Source of the DNA: Streptomyces sp. CG1
GTDB lineage: Bacteria > Actinomycetota > Actinomycetes > Streptomycetales > Streptomycetaceae
Length of the DNA stretch: 64,000 nucleotides
NCBI RefSeq assembly: GCF_041080625.1
Contig: NZ_CP163518.1
Span: 3,782,001-3,846,000 of the forward strand
Direction: 5' to 3'
The translations under genes were made by a program, and so were the position numbers. The notes under the pieces were generated by a model. That model worked only from the letters and a program-made list of their open reading frames with translations, did not search any database and was not told the DNA's origin. Each line of letters opens with the position of its first letter. Position 1 is the first letter of the stretch. Shown here one piece after another: positions 27,495 through 36,177 of this stretch.

Positions 27495-27531
27495 GGCCCG
27501 GATCTAGGCGGATATGCCGTCGATCCGGGCC
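27495..27531 (-). terminator. Intrinsic terminator spanning the HNH stop codon
   Basis: GGCCCGGATC (27495-27504) pairs perfectly with GATCCGGGCC (27522-27531). On the minus strand the hairpin covers the last codons of the HNH gene and is followed by a T-rich TTGTTTTG, making it one of the few classical terminators here. Confidence 0.75.
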
Positions 27532-28040
27532 AAAGCGTCATCCGCGCCGTACGGCTGCAAGTAAGGCAGCCAGCGCGGATCCCTATGCCCGGTGCCGATG
27601 ATGCGCCAGGCCAGCCCCGACGGTGGAGCCGGTTTGTGCCGCAGCCGCCACCCCAGCTCGACGAGGTGACGGTCGGCCTTCACGTGGTTGCAGCGGCGGC
27701 AGGAGGCCACCACGTTGTCCCAGACGTGCTTGCCCCCGCGGCTGCGCGGGATGACGTGGTCGACGCTGGTTGCGACGCCACCGCAGTACATGCACCGGCC
27801 CCCGTCGCGGGCGAAGAGCGCGCGGCGGGTGAGAGGAACGGGCCCCCGATAGGGAACCCGGACGAATCGCTTGAGCCGGACCACGCTGGGTGCGGGGACT
27901 GTGACGGTTGCGCTGTGCATAAAGGCGCCGGATTCCTCGAGGGAGACAGCCTTGTTCTCCAGGACGAGGATGAGCGCGCGGCGGAGCGGTACGACGCCGA
28001 GCGGCTCGTACGACGCGTTGAGAACCAGGACATGCGGCAC
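27504..28040 (-). CDS. HNH endonuclease
   Basis: A 178-residue HNH nuclease of the type found in most actinomycetes. The first 70 residues form the accompanying domain (HVLVLNASYEPLGVVPLRRA). The HNH motif is near 92-140: zinc pair CMYCGG, core DHVIPRSRGGKHVWDN and second pair CRRCNHVKADR. The GTG at 28040 follows AAGGAGG. Core-genome position suggests a housekeeping or DNA-repair role; not established. Confidence 0.88.
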   Translation of the reverse strand: MPHVLVLNASYEPLGVVPLRRALILVLENKAVSLEESGAFMHSATVTVPAPSVVRLKRFVRVPYRGPVPLTRRALFARDGGRCMYCGGVATSVDHVIPRSRGGKHVWDNVVASCRRCNHVKADRHLVELGWRLRHKPAPPSGLAWRIIGTGHRDPRWLPYLQPYGADDALARIDGISA

Positions 28041-28365
28041 GGGTGCCTCCTTGGGCGTCGGCGGCGCGTGGCTCGCGCCGGGACGATCTGCAGTCAGTCT
28101 CCCCTCATGCCTGGTGGAAGCGCCACCATGTCCCGGTAACGGGCTGGGAGTGTTTTCGACCACATCCGATTCATCCCCCGGATCATGGCCTGTTCAAGCC
28201 GGCGTGAGCCCCGTCTCTCCTGCACCCCTCCTTGGCGGATCCGCGCGGGACACACACAATGCCCCGTTAGTGTGGTGGTCCTGTCCGTCCGGTGACCTTC
28301 TCGTGACCTTGAAGACCTTGACCGCCCCGCCGGTACGGACTGCGCAGCACGTTGGAGGTACTGCC

Positions 28366-29475
28366 GTGTCGTCCTTGCCCGCCGTCCTACTGGCCGCCGG
28401 TGCCTCGCCGACCCCGTCTCCTTCCCCATCGGGGACGACACCCGCCGTGGCATCGCTCCAGGACGCCCAGCAGAGCGCCACGAACGCGGCGAGCTGGGTC
28501 GAGCAGAACTGGTCGACCTGGCTCGCGATGGGGCTGCAGATCCTGCTGATCGTGGTCGTGGCGGTGGCGCTGCGCTCGGTGGTGCGGCGGGCGATCACCA
28601 AACTGATAGACCGGATGGGCCGTACCGCCGAGGCGGTGAACGGCACGGCGCTGGGCGGGCTGCTGGTCAACGCCGAGCGGCGCCGGCAGCGCTCGCAGGC
28701 GATCGGCTCGGTGCTGCGCTCGGTGGCGAGCTTCCTCATACTCGGCACGGCCGCGCTGATGGTGCTGTCCACCTTCAAGATCAACCTGGCGCCGCTGCTG
28801 GCGTCCGCCGGTGTGGCGGGTGTGGCGATCGGTTTCGGCGCCCGGAACCTGGTCACGGACTTCCTCTCCGGCGTGTTCATGATCCTGGAGGACCAGTACG
28901 GCGTCGGTGACGTGATCGACGCGGGTGTGGCCACCGGTGAGGTGATCGAGGTCGGGCTGCGCGTGACCAAGCTGCGCGGCTCGGACGGCGAGATCTGGTA
29001 CGTCCGCAACGGCGAGATCAAGCGGATCGGCAACCTCTCGCAGGGCTGGGCGACGGCGGGTGTCGACGTCACGGTCCGCTCCAGTGAGGACCTGGACAAG
29101 GTCAAGGAGACGCTGGACGTGGTCGCCGGGCACATGAGCAAGGAAGAGCCCTGGAACGAGCTGCTGTGGGGCCCGGTCGAGGTGCTCGGCCTGGACTCGG
29201 TCCTGATCGACTCCATGGTGGTGCGGGTCTCGGCCAAGACGATGCCGGGCAAGGCGCTGACCGTCGAGCGCGAGCTGCGCTGGCGCATCAAGCGGGCGTT
29301 CGACGCGGCACACATCCGCATCGTGGGCGGTACGACGGCGGTGGAGGACGCGACCGACACCCCCGACCCGACGGCCACGGTCGCGGCCCCCTCGGTCTTC
29401 TCCAACGCGGACTCCGCGCAGACGAAGGCGACGACGCCGATAGCTCCCCAGCAGCCGGAGCCTCCGGCCAAGTAG
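28366..29475 (+). CDS. Small-conductance mechanosensitive channel (MscS family)
   Basis: A 369-residue channel that should open on hypo-osmotic shock. Membrane helices lie near residues 46-66 (MGLQILLIVVVAVALRSVV), 112-132 (VASFLILGTAALMVLS) and 140-165. The pore helix and cap signature are GVAGVAIGFGARNLVTDFLS, then GVFMILEDQYGVGDVID, typical of the beta domain. The C-terminal cytoplasmic part ends in a Thr/Pro/Ala tail. The GTG at 28366 follows TTGGAGG; the frame is open upstream but lacks features. Confidence 0.9.
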   Translation: MSSLPAVLLAAGASPTPSPSPSGTTPAVASLQDAQQSATNAASWVEQNWSTWLAMGLQILLIVVVAVALRSVVRRAITKLIDRMGRTAEAVNGTALGGLLVNAERRRQRSQAIGSVLRSVASFLILGTAALMVLSTFKINLAPLLASAGVAGVAIGFGARNLVTDFLSGVFMILEDQYGVGDVIDAGVATGEVIEVGLRVTKLRGSDGEIWYVRNGEIKRIGNLSQGWATAGVDVTVRSSEDLDKVKETLDVVAGHMSKEEPWNELLWGPVEVLGLDSVLIDSMVVRVSAKTMPGKALTVERELRWRIKRAFDAAHIRIVGGTTAVEDATDTPDPTATVAAPSVFSNADSAQTKATTPIAPQQPEPPAK

Positions 29476-29612
29476 CGAGCGGAACGGTTCAGCACACTCG
29501 TTCGAGTGAACAGGTGGGGTATTCCGGCGCGCAGTGCGCGCGGGGTGCCCCATCGTTCCGCCGGGGCGCCCAGCGCGGGCTTAGCCTGGCATCAGCGTGA
29601 CGAGGAGAAGCG

Positions 29613-30245
29613 ATGAGCGCCGAACCGATCATGGAGCCGATCATGGAACCGGTCGTGCCGCAGGTGGACCCCATCGACTTGTTGAGGGCGATCGAAAAGG
29701 CGTCGCCGATGCCGATTCGACCGGAGTATGTCGAGGGGACGGTCATCGTGCCGCCGCAACCTGATGAAAACCACAATGACGGTGCCTTTGAACTGAGCTT
29801 CCAGTTCCGGACAGCTGGACACCGCCTTGTAGGCATGGGCAACGGCTACCGCGCCACCAGCAAGGACGGCAGCACCTTGGGTCTGCTTATCCCAGACTTC
29901 TATGTCCGCCGCCGCAAGGCATCCGAGCTGGATGAGTCGTACCGAAGAGCCAACAAGGGCTGGTACCCCGCCGACATGCTCGCCCTCGTCGGCGAGGTTA
30001 CGTCGTCCAACCACTGGACCGACACCGGCCCCAAGTTCCGCACCTACGCCGCCGCCGGCGTCCCCGTCTACGTCCTCATCGACCGCCGTTCCAAGACGGC
30101 CCACTGCTACACCGACCCGATCCTCCCCGGTGACGACCCCACCGAGGCGTACTACGCCACCGACACCAAGGTCACCCTCGGCGACCCCCTCCCCCTCCCG
30201 GACCCCTATCCCACCCTCGACACCGCTCCCTTTCTAGAGAACTGA
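29613..30245 (+). CDS. Uma2-family (DUF820) PD-(D/E)xK nuclease-like protein
   Basis: A 210-residue protein of the Uma2 family, abundant in Streptomyces and cyanobacteria. The restriction-like core is visible: LGLLIPDFYVRR near 90-100 (the PD), VGEVTS near 127-132 (the E) and YVLIDRRSK near 153-161 (the K region). Function of the family is unproven despite the nuclease fold. GAGGAGAAGCG precedes the ATG. A strong hairpin ends it before the csn operon, so it stands alone. Confidence 0.85.
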   Translation: MSAEPIMEPIMEPVVPQVDPIDLLRAIEKASPMPIRPEYVEGTVIVPPQPDENHNDGAFELSFQFRTAGHRLVGMGNGYRATSKDGSTLGLLIPDFYVRRRKASELDESYRRANKGWYPADMLALVGEVTSSNHWTDTGPKFRTYAAAGVPVYVLIDRRSKTAHCYTDPILPGDDPTEAYYATDTKVTLGDPLPLPDPYPTLDTAPFLEN

Positions 30246-30250
30246 ACCCC

Positions 30251-30298
30251 AGACAACGGCCCCGAGGTAACGACTCCGTCTCCTCGGGCCCGTTGTCT
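30251..30298 (+). terminator. Terminator after the Uma2 gene
   Basis: AGACAACGG-CCCCGAGG pairs with CCTCGGG-CCCGTTGTCT (about 17 bp, one mismatch) around a 14-base loop, 5 bases after the stop. It insulates the csn promoter. Confidence 0.8.
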
Positions 30299-30299
30299 A

Positions 30300-30329
30300 T
30301 TGACGCCCCCTTCGTCCTGGGCTTACGTT
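30300..30329 (+). promoter_or_regulatory. Promoter of the csn operon
   Basis: TTGACG (30300-30305) and TACGTT (30324-30329) with an 18-base spacer make a good vegetative-type promoter. The predicted start lies just before the CsnR-type palindrome. Confidence 0.55.
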
Positions 30330-30341
30330 CCTCCCACCCGA

Positions 30342-30358
30342 ATAGGAAACCTTCCTAA
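30342..30358. promoter_or_regulatory. CsnR-type operator palindrome
   Basis: TAGGAA-ACC-TTCCTA (arms 30343-30348 and 30352-30357) sits where RNA polymerase would start. It matches in form the palindrome reported for the ROK repressor CsnR upstream of chitosanase genes (from memory, TTAGGAA...TTCCTAA). Autorepression of the operon is expected. Confidence 0.6.
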
Positions 30359-30453
30359 CAGTGATCTACGGCGACCGGCGACCGGTGATCAAGACTGGAC
30401 GTCCGGCCAGGTCACTGGGAAGCTGGGCGGCTGGAGAGGCAGGTGTCGACCCC

Positions 30454-31665
30454 ATGGCAGGAACCGCCGGTACGCCGGGCACCCCACGCGTGCTGCGCGC
30501 CATGAACGACCGCGCCGCCCTGGACCTCCTGCTGGAGCACGGGCCGCTGTCGCGCACCCGGATCGGCAAGCTCACCGGCCTGTCCAAGCCCACCGCCTCC
30601 CAGCTGCTGGCCCGCCTGGAGGCGGCCGGTCTGGTCCGGGTCACCGGCACCAGCGAGGGCCGGCCGGGCCCCAGCGCCCAGCTGTACGCGGTCAACCCCG
30701 CCGCCGCGTACGCCGCCGGGCTCGACGTCACCCCCCACCGCATCCGCGCCGCCGTCGCCGACATCACCGGCCGGACCGTGGGCGAGCATGAACTGCCCAC
30801 CCCTGGGCGGCATCCCTCGCGACCCGTCGTCCAGCAGGTCACCGACGCCCTCGACGGGGCCGTGAAGGCGGCCGGGCTCGCGCGATCCGATGTGCACCGG
30901 CTGGTCATCGGCACCCCGGGCGCCTTCGACCCCAACACCGGGCGGCTGCGCTACGCCTCCCACCTGCCCGGCTGGCACTCCCCCACCCTGCTCGACGAAC
31001 TCGCCGCCGCCCTGCCGATGCCGGTGGAGTACGAGAACGACGTCAACCTCGTCGCCCTCGCCGAACAGCGGCTCGGGGCGGCCAAGGGCCACGGCGACTT
31101 CGTGCTTCTGTGGAGCCAGGAGGGCCTCGGTGCCGCCCTGGTCCTCGGCGGCCGGCTGCACCGCGGCTGGACCGGCGGTGCCGGCGAGGTCGGCTTCCTG
31201 CCGGTGCCGGGCACCCCCCTGGTACGACAGGTCACCAAGGCCAACAGCGGTGGCTACCAGGAGCTGGCCGGCTCCCAGGCCGTACCGAAGCTGGCGCGTG
31301 AACTCGGCATCCCCGACCTCCCCTCGGGGCCGTACACCGAGGTCGCCGCCGAACTCGTGGCCCGGGGCGCCGATCACGCCTCCGGCCCCTATCGCGAGCT
31401 CCTCCAGACCTACGCGACCCGGCTCGCCACCGGTCTCGCCTCGCTCGTCTCCGTCCTCGACCCCGAACTCGTCGTCCTCAGCGGCTCCGCGCTGACGGCC
31501 GGCGGCGAGGTACTGCGCGCCCTCGTCCAGGCCGAGCTGGAGGAGCTGGCCGCGGCCCGCCCCCGGCTGGTCGTCGGGGACGTCCATGAACACCCCGTCC
31601 TGCGCGGCGCGTTGGAGTCCGCGCTCGGCACCACCCGCGACGAGGTCTTCGACACCTCGCGCTAG
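30454..31665 (+). CDS. csnR: ROK-family repressor CsnR
   Basis: A 403-residue ROK regulator. The winged HTH is near residues 12-75 (RAMNDRAALDLLLEHGPLSR, LSKPTASQLLARLEAAGLV), and a ROK sugar-kinase-like domain follows (GLDVTPHRIRAAVAD near 90). The usual Cys-rich zinc motif of ROK proteins (CxCGxxGC) is absent: the segment GGAGEVGFLPVPGTPL is followed by NSGGYQE. Gene order matches the csnR-K operon of S. coelicolor/S. lividans, where CsnR represses chitosanase and this operon until chitosan oligomers bind it. The ATG at 30454 gives the typical N-terminus. Confidence 0.88.
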   Translation: MAGTAGTPGTPRVLRAMNDRAALDLLLEHGPLSRTRIGKLTGLSKPTASQLLARLEAAGLVRVTGTSEGRPGPSAQLYAVNPAAAYAAGLDVTPHRIRAAVADITGRTVGEHELPTPGRHPSRPVVQQVTDALDGAVKAAGLARSDVHRLVIGTPGAFDPNTGRLRYASHLPGWHSPTLLDELAAALPMPVEYENDVNLVALAEQRLGAAKGHGDFVLLWSQEGLGAALVLGGRLHRGWTGGAGEVGFLPVPGTPLVRQVTKANSGGYQELAGSQAVPKLARELGIPDLPSGPYTEVAAELVARGADHASGPYRELLQTYATRLATGLASLVSVLDPELVVLSGSALTAGGEVLRALVQAELEELAAARPRLVVGDVHEHPVLRGALESALGTTRDEVFDTSR

Positions 31666-31720
31666 AGCGGCCCCCTGCGTCACCGAATTTCACCGACCCC
31701 GCCCCCTGGGAGACCTCGCC

Positions 31721-33064
31721 ATGCCCGAAGTCATACCCTCAGCTGCCCGAAAGGCGGCTTTTGCCCTCACTGCCTCTCTCGCCCTGCTCGCCACCGCCTG
31801 TACCGGACAGTCCGGCTCCGGTGCCACGGACGACGCCTCCAAGGACACCACGATCACCTTCTGGCACGCCTGGAGCGCACAGAACGAGGTGAAGGCCGTC
31901 AAGTCACTCGTCGCCGGCTTCGAGAAGGCGCACCCCAACATCCACGTGAACATCGTCGGCGACATGACCGACGACAAGATCAATCAGGCGCTGCGGTCGG
32001 GCGGTGACAAGGCGCCCGATGTCATTTCGTCGTTCACCACGAACAACGTGGGCAAGTTCTGTTCCTCCGGCGCGCTGGTCGACCTCAACCCCTTCTTCAA
32101 GAAGTCGGGCATCGATCCGCAGACCACGTTCCCGAAGACCATGAACGAGTACACCCAGTTCAACGGCGACCGCTGCACGGTGCCACTGCTCGGTGACGCG
32201 TACGGGCTCTACTACAACAAGACGGCGTTCGAGAAGGCGCACATCGCGCATCCGCCGAAGACCTGGTCCGAGTTCGAGGCCGACGCCAAGAAGCTGACCA
32301 TCCCGCAGGGCGACGGCTACCAGCAGCTCGGGTTCATGCCCGATTATCACGGCTGGGAGTCCACCACCGAGCACTATTTCGGGCAGTTCTCGCCGACGTA
32401 CTTCGGCAAGGACGGCAAGTCCGACGTCGCCAAGGACCCGGCGTTCGAGAAGGGATTCAGCCTTCAGAAACGGCTCGTGGACGAACTCGGCGGATTCCAG
32501 AAGCTGGAGAAGTTCCGGGCCACCCTCGGTGACGAATGGGGTCCCAAGCACCCCTTCCACACCGGCCAGGTCGCCATGCAGCTCGACGGCGAGTGGCGGC
32601 TCGGGATGGCCGAGCAGGCCAAGCCGACGTTCGAGATCGGCGTCGCCCCGCTGCCGGTGCCCGACGATCAGGCCGCCCAGTACGGCAAGGGATATATCAC
32701 CGGCACCATCGCGGGCATCGCCGCCGGCAGCCACAAGCAGAACGCGGCCTGGGAGTTCGTCAAGTACGTCACCACGGACACCGACGCCGTGGTCGGCTTC
32801 GCCAACGACATCCACAACGTGCCCTCGACGCTGGCCGCGCTGAAGTCGCCGAAGCTGAAGTACGACCCCCGGTTCAAGACCTTCCTCGACATCGCCGCCG
32901 ACCCGGACTCCACCACCTCTCCCGCCTCGGTCAACGGCGGTCAGTACCTGGTGACGATCCAGCAGCTCGGCTATGACTACGAAAGCGGAAAGGTCACCGA
33001 TCTGAAGTCCGGCCTGAAGAACGCGGCCGCGCAGATCGACACGGACATCGCGCAGGCGAAGTAG
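31721..33064 (+). CDS. csnE: ABC sugar-binding lipoprotein CsnE
   Basis: A 447-residue family 1 extracellular solute-binding protein. The lipobox LLATAC puts the lipidated Cys at about residue 27. The mature part begins with DTTITFWHAWSAQNEVKAVK, typical of oligosaccharide binders; GKGYITGTIAGIAAGSHKQN occurs near 325. By position it captures chitosan-derived (glucosamine) oligomers for the two permeases that follow. No ATPase gene is in the operon, so the shared multiple-sugar ATPase MsiK is presumably used, as for other Streptomyces sugar importers. Confidence 0.88.
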   Translation: MPEVIPSAARKAAFALTASLALLATACTGQSGSGATDDASKDTTITFWHAWSAQNEVKAVKSLVAGFEKAHPNIHVNIVGDMTDDKINQALRSGGDKAPDVISSFTTNNVGKFCSSGALVDLNPFFKKSGIDPQTTFPKTMNEYTQFNGDRCTVPLLGDAYGLYYNKTAFEKAHIAHPPKTWSEFEADAKKLTIPQGDGYQQLGFMPDYHGWESTTEHYFGQFSPTYFGKDGKSDVAKDPAFEKGFSLQKRLVDELGGFQKLEKFRATLGDEWGPKHPFHTGQVAMQLDGEWRLGMAEQAKPTFEIGVAPLPVPDDQAAQYGKGYITGTIAGIAAGSHKQNAAWEFVKYVTTDTDAVVGFANDIHNVPSTLAALKSPKLKYDPRFKTFLDIAADPDSTTSPASVNGGQYLVTIQQLGYDYESGKVTDLKSGLKNAAAQIDTDIAQAK

Positions 33065-33067
33065 CCG

Positions 33068-34009
33068 ATGAGTACGGTCACTCTGGCGTCCAAGCGCCGC
33101 CGGTCGGCGCTTCGTACGGTCGCCTTCATGTCGCCCTGGCTGATCGGCTTCGCGGTCTTCTTCGCGTACCCGCTGGTCTCGACGGTCTATTTCTCCTTCA
33201 TGCACTACGACGGCTTCAAACCGCCGACGTGGAGCGGGAGCAAGAACTGGACTTACGTCTTCGAGCACTATCCACTGTTCTGGCCGGCCCTGCGCAACAC
33301 GCTGTGGCTGGTCGTGGTGATGGTGACCCTGCGAGTCGTCTTCGGGCTCGGCATCGGGCTGCTGATCACGAAGATCAAGACCGGTACGGGCGTCTTCCGC
33401 ACCCTCTTCTACCTGCCCTACCTCGCCCCGCCGGTCGCCGCGACCATGGCCTTCGCCTTTCTGCTCAACCCCGGTACCGGGCCGGTCAATTCGATCCTCG
33501 AAAAGGCCGGCGTCCCGGCGCCGGGCTGGTTCAACGACCCGGCCTGGTCCAAGCCCGCGCTCACCCTGCTGGCGCTGTGGGGTATCGGCGACCTGATGGT
33601 CATCTTCATGGCGGCGCTGCTGGACGTGCCGACGGAGCAGTACGAGGCGGCCGAGCTGGACGGCGCCTCGGCGTGGCAGCGCTTCCGGTACGTCACACTG
33701 CCGAACATCTCTCCGATCGTGATGTTCGCCGTCGTCACGGGTGTCATCCAGACGATGCAGTACTACACACAGCCACTGATCGCGGGGAAGGTCGCCTCGG
33801 GCGTGATCCAGGGCGCGGGCACCCAGTTCGAGCCCGGCTACCCCGACAAGTCCACGCTCACCCTCCCCCAGCTCGTCTACAACCTCGGCTTCCAGCGCTT
33901 CGACTACGGCTCGGCCTGTGTCGTGGCCCTGGTCCTGTTCGCCCTGTCGATGGTGTTCACCGGGTTCCTGATGCGGCGCCGGGGCGGTCTCATCCAGGCA
34001 GGTGACTGA
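33068..34009 (+). CDS. csnF: ABC sugar permease CsnF (MalF type)
   Basis: A 313-residue inner-membrane permease with six helices; the first is SPWLIGFAVFFAYPLVSTV near residues 22-40. The EAA loop that contacts the ATPase is EAAELDGASAWQRFRYVTLP near 196-215. It starts 3 bases after csnE, with the partner permease 2 bases downstream. Confidence 0.9.
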   Translation: MSTVTLASKRRRSALRTVAFMSPWLIGFAVFFAYPLVSTVYFSFMHYDGFKPPTWSGSKNWTYVFEHYPLFWPALRNTLWLVVVMVTLRVVFGLGIGLLITKIKTGTGVFRTLFYLPYLAPPVAATMAFAFLLNPGTGPVNSILEKAGVPAPGWFNDPAWSKPALTLLALWGIGDLMVIFMAALLDVPTEQYEAAELDGASAWQRFRYVTLPNISPIVMFAVVTGVIQTMQYYTQPLIAGKVASGVIQGAGTQFEPGYPDKSTLTLPQLVYNLGFQRFDYGSACVVALVLFALSMVFTGFLMRRRGGLIQAGD

Positions 34010-34011
34010 CC

Positions 34012-34905
34012 ATGACCCAGGTACTGGACCAGCCGGTCGAGCTGGCTCCCCCGGTGTCGGGGGCGGAGCGCACCGCCCGGCGCAGGGCGCTGCTGGAGTG
34101 GATCGCGATCCACTCCCTCGGGGTCGCCGCCGCACTCTTCTTCGTCCTCCCCTTCGTGTTCGTGTTCCTGACCTCGCTGATGAGCGACACCCAGGCGCTC
34201 AGCCGCGATCTGATCCCGCACACCTGGGAGTGGGGCAACTACAGGAAGGTCTTCGACACACCGGGCTTTCTGACCTGGTGGAAGAACACGCTGATCTATG
34301 CCGGCCTGGGCACCGTGCTGACCGTGGTGTCGTCCATCCCGGTGGCGTACGCGCTCGCCAAGTTCCGCTTCCGGGGCCGCAATCTGTCCCTCATGCTGGT
34401 GATCTCGATGATGATGCTGCCGCCGCAGGTGATCATCATCCCGATGTACCTGTTCTGGGCGAAGCAGCTGGATCTGTCCGGCACGCTGTGGCCGCTGATC
34501 ATCCCGATGGCGTTCGGGGACGCGTTCTCCATCTTCCTGCTGCGCCAGTTCCTGATGACGATCCCGAACGAGTACCTGGACGCGGCGAGGGTCGACGGCT
34601 GCGGGGACCTCAGGACCCTGCTGAAGGTGGTCCTGCCGATGGCCCGGCCCGGCATCGCCGCCGTGGCCCTCTTCCAGTTCTTCTACGCCTGGAACGACTA
34701 CTTCGGCCCGCAGATCTACGCGTCCGAGAACCCCGGCGCCTGGACCCTGTCCTACGGCCTGGAGTCGTTCAAGGGCGCCCACCACACCGACTGGAACCTC
34801 ACGATGGCCGCGACCGTGCTGGTCATGGCACCCGTGATCGTCGTGTTCTTCTTCGCCCAGAAGGCGTTCGTCGAGGGCGTCACGCTCACCGGAGTGAAGG
34901 GTTAA
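34012..34905 (+). CDS. csnG: ABC sugar permease CsnG (MalG type)
   Basis: A 297-residue six-helix permease. TM1 is LGVAAALFFVLPFVFVFLTS near 33-52, and the EAA loop is LDAARVDGCGDLRTLLKVVL near 188-207. It pairs with CsnF. Distinct central segment ISMMMLPPQVIIIPMYLFW near 127-145 as in MalG-type proteins. Confidence 0.9.
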   Translation: MTQVLDQPVELAPPVSGAERTARRRALLEWIAIHSLGVAAALFFVLPFVFVFLTSLMSDTQALSRDLIPHTWEWGNYRKVFDTPGFLTWWKNTLIYAGLGTVLTVVSSIPVAYALAKFRFRGRNLSLMLVISMMMLPPQVIIIPMYLFWAKQLDLSGTLWPLIIPMAFGDAFSIFLLRQFLMTIPNEYLDAARVDGCGDLRTLLKVVLPMARPGIAAVALFQFFYAWNDYFGPQIYASENPGAWTLSYGLESFKGAHHTDWNLTMAATVLVMAPVIVVFFFAQKAFVEGVTLTGVKG

Positions 34906-34911
34906 CCCCGT

Positions 34912-36177
34912 ATGAAACTCACCGTGGTCGGCGGAGGCTCGACCTACACCCCCGAACTCATCGACGGATTCGCCCGCCTCAGGGACACCCTGCCCATCGA
35001 GGAACTCGTCCTCGTGGACCCGGCCGCCGAGCGCCTGGAGCTGGTGGGCGGCCTGGCCCGCCGGATCTTCGCCAGGCAGGGCCACCCGGGCCGCATCGTC
35101 ACCACCGCCGACCTGGACGCGGGCGTCGACGGCGCGGACGCCGTCCTGCTCCAGCTGCGCGTCGGAGGCCAGGCGGCCCGGCAGCAGGACGAGACCTGGC
35201 CGCTGGAGTGCGGCTGCGTCGGCCAGGAGACCACCGGTGCGGGCGGCCTGGCCAAGGCGCTGCGCACGGTGCCGGTCGTCCTCGGCATCGCCGAGCGGGT
35301 CCGCCGGGCCAACCCGCGCGCGTGGATCATCGACTTCACCAACCCGGTCGGCATCGTCACCCGTGCCCTGCTCCAGGCCGGGCACCGCACGGTCGGGCTG
35401 TGCAACGTGGCGATCGGCTTCCAGCGGAAGTTCGCGGGCATGCTGGGCGTGGCCCCGGCAGATGTACATCTGGCCCATGTGGGCCTGAACCATCTCACCT
35501 GGGAAACAGATGTGCGCCTCGGCGGCCCCGAGGGCGAGAACATCCTGCCCAAGCTGCTGGCCGAGCACGGGGACGCGATCGCCGCGGACCTCCGTCTGCC
35601 CCGCCCCCTCCTGGACCGCCTCGGCGTGGTCCCCTCCTACTACCTGCGCTACTACTACGCCCACGACGAGGTCGTACGCGAGCTGCGCACCAAGCCGTCC
35701 CGGGCGGCCGAAGTCGCCGCCATGGAGCGTGAGTTGCTGACGATGTACGGCGACCCGGCCCTGGACGAGAAGCCGGCGCTGCTCGCCGAGCGGGGCGGCG
35801 CCTACTACTCGGAGGCCGCCGTCGACCTGGCGGCGGCGCTGCTGGGGGGCGGCGGCAGCCCTTACCAGGTGGTGAACACGTACAACGGCGGCACGCTGCC
35901 CTTCCTGCCGGACGACGCGGTGATCGAGGTCCAGGCGGCGGTCGGCCCGAACGGCCCGGCACCGCTGCCGGTACCGGAGCCGGACCCGCTGTTCTCCGGT
36001 CTGATCGCGAACGTGACGGCGTACGAGGACCTGGCCCTGGAGGCTGCGCTGCGCGGCGGCCGGGACCGCGTCTTCCGTGCGCTGCTCGCCCACCCGCTGA
36101 TCGGCCAGTACGCGTACGCCGACGCCCTCACCGATCAGTTGATCGCACACAACCGGGAGCACCTCGCGTGGGTCTGA
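34912..36177 (+). CDS. csnH: GH4-family glycosidase CsnH (6-phospho-beta-glucosidase type)
   Basis: A 421-residue NAD- and metal-dependent glycoside hydrolase of family 4, which works by redox-assisted elimination. Seen: NAD loop VVGGGSTYTPELIDG near residues 4-18, IIDFTNPVGIVT near 141-152, metal-binding Cys in VGLCNVAIGFQ near 162-172, and HVGLNHLTWE near 188-197 with the metal His. In the csn operon it is proposed to split imported amino-sugar disaccharides. Starts 6 bases after csnG. Confidence 0.88.
   Translation: MKLTVVGGGSTYTPELIDGFARLRDTLPIEELVLVDPAAERLELVGGLARRIFARQGHPGRIVTTADLDAGVDGADAVLLQLRVGGQAARQQDETWPLECGCVGQETTGAGGLAKALRTVPVVLGIAERVRRANPRAWIIDFTNPVGIVTRALLQAGHRTVGLCNVAIGFQRKFAGMLGVAPADVHLAHVGLNHLTWETDVRLGGPEGENILPKLLAEHGDAIAADLRLPRPLLDRLGVVPSYYLRYYYAHDEVVRELRTKPSRAAEVAAMERELLTMYGDPALDEKPALLAERGGAYYSEAAVDLAAALLGGGGSPYQVVNTYNGGTLPFLPDDAVIEVQAAVGPNGPAPLPVPEPDPLFSGLIANVTAYEDLALEAALRGGRDRVFRALLAHPLIGQYAYADALTDQLIAHNREHLAWV

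Noticed and set aside
29613..30245. Insertion element protein or restriction system next to the csn operon
   Set aside because: It is a lone Uma2-family gene with its own terminator. No inverted repeats, transposase or methylase are nearby.
36168..36177. Frameshift between csnH and csnK
   Set aside because: The 10-base overlap is a normal coupled start (GTG) and both proteins are full length.
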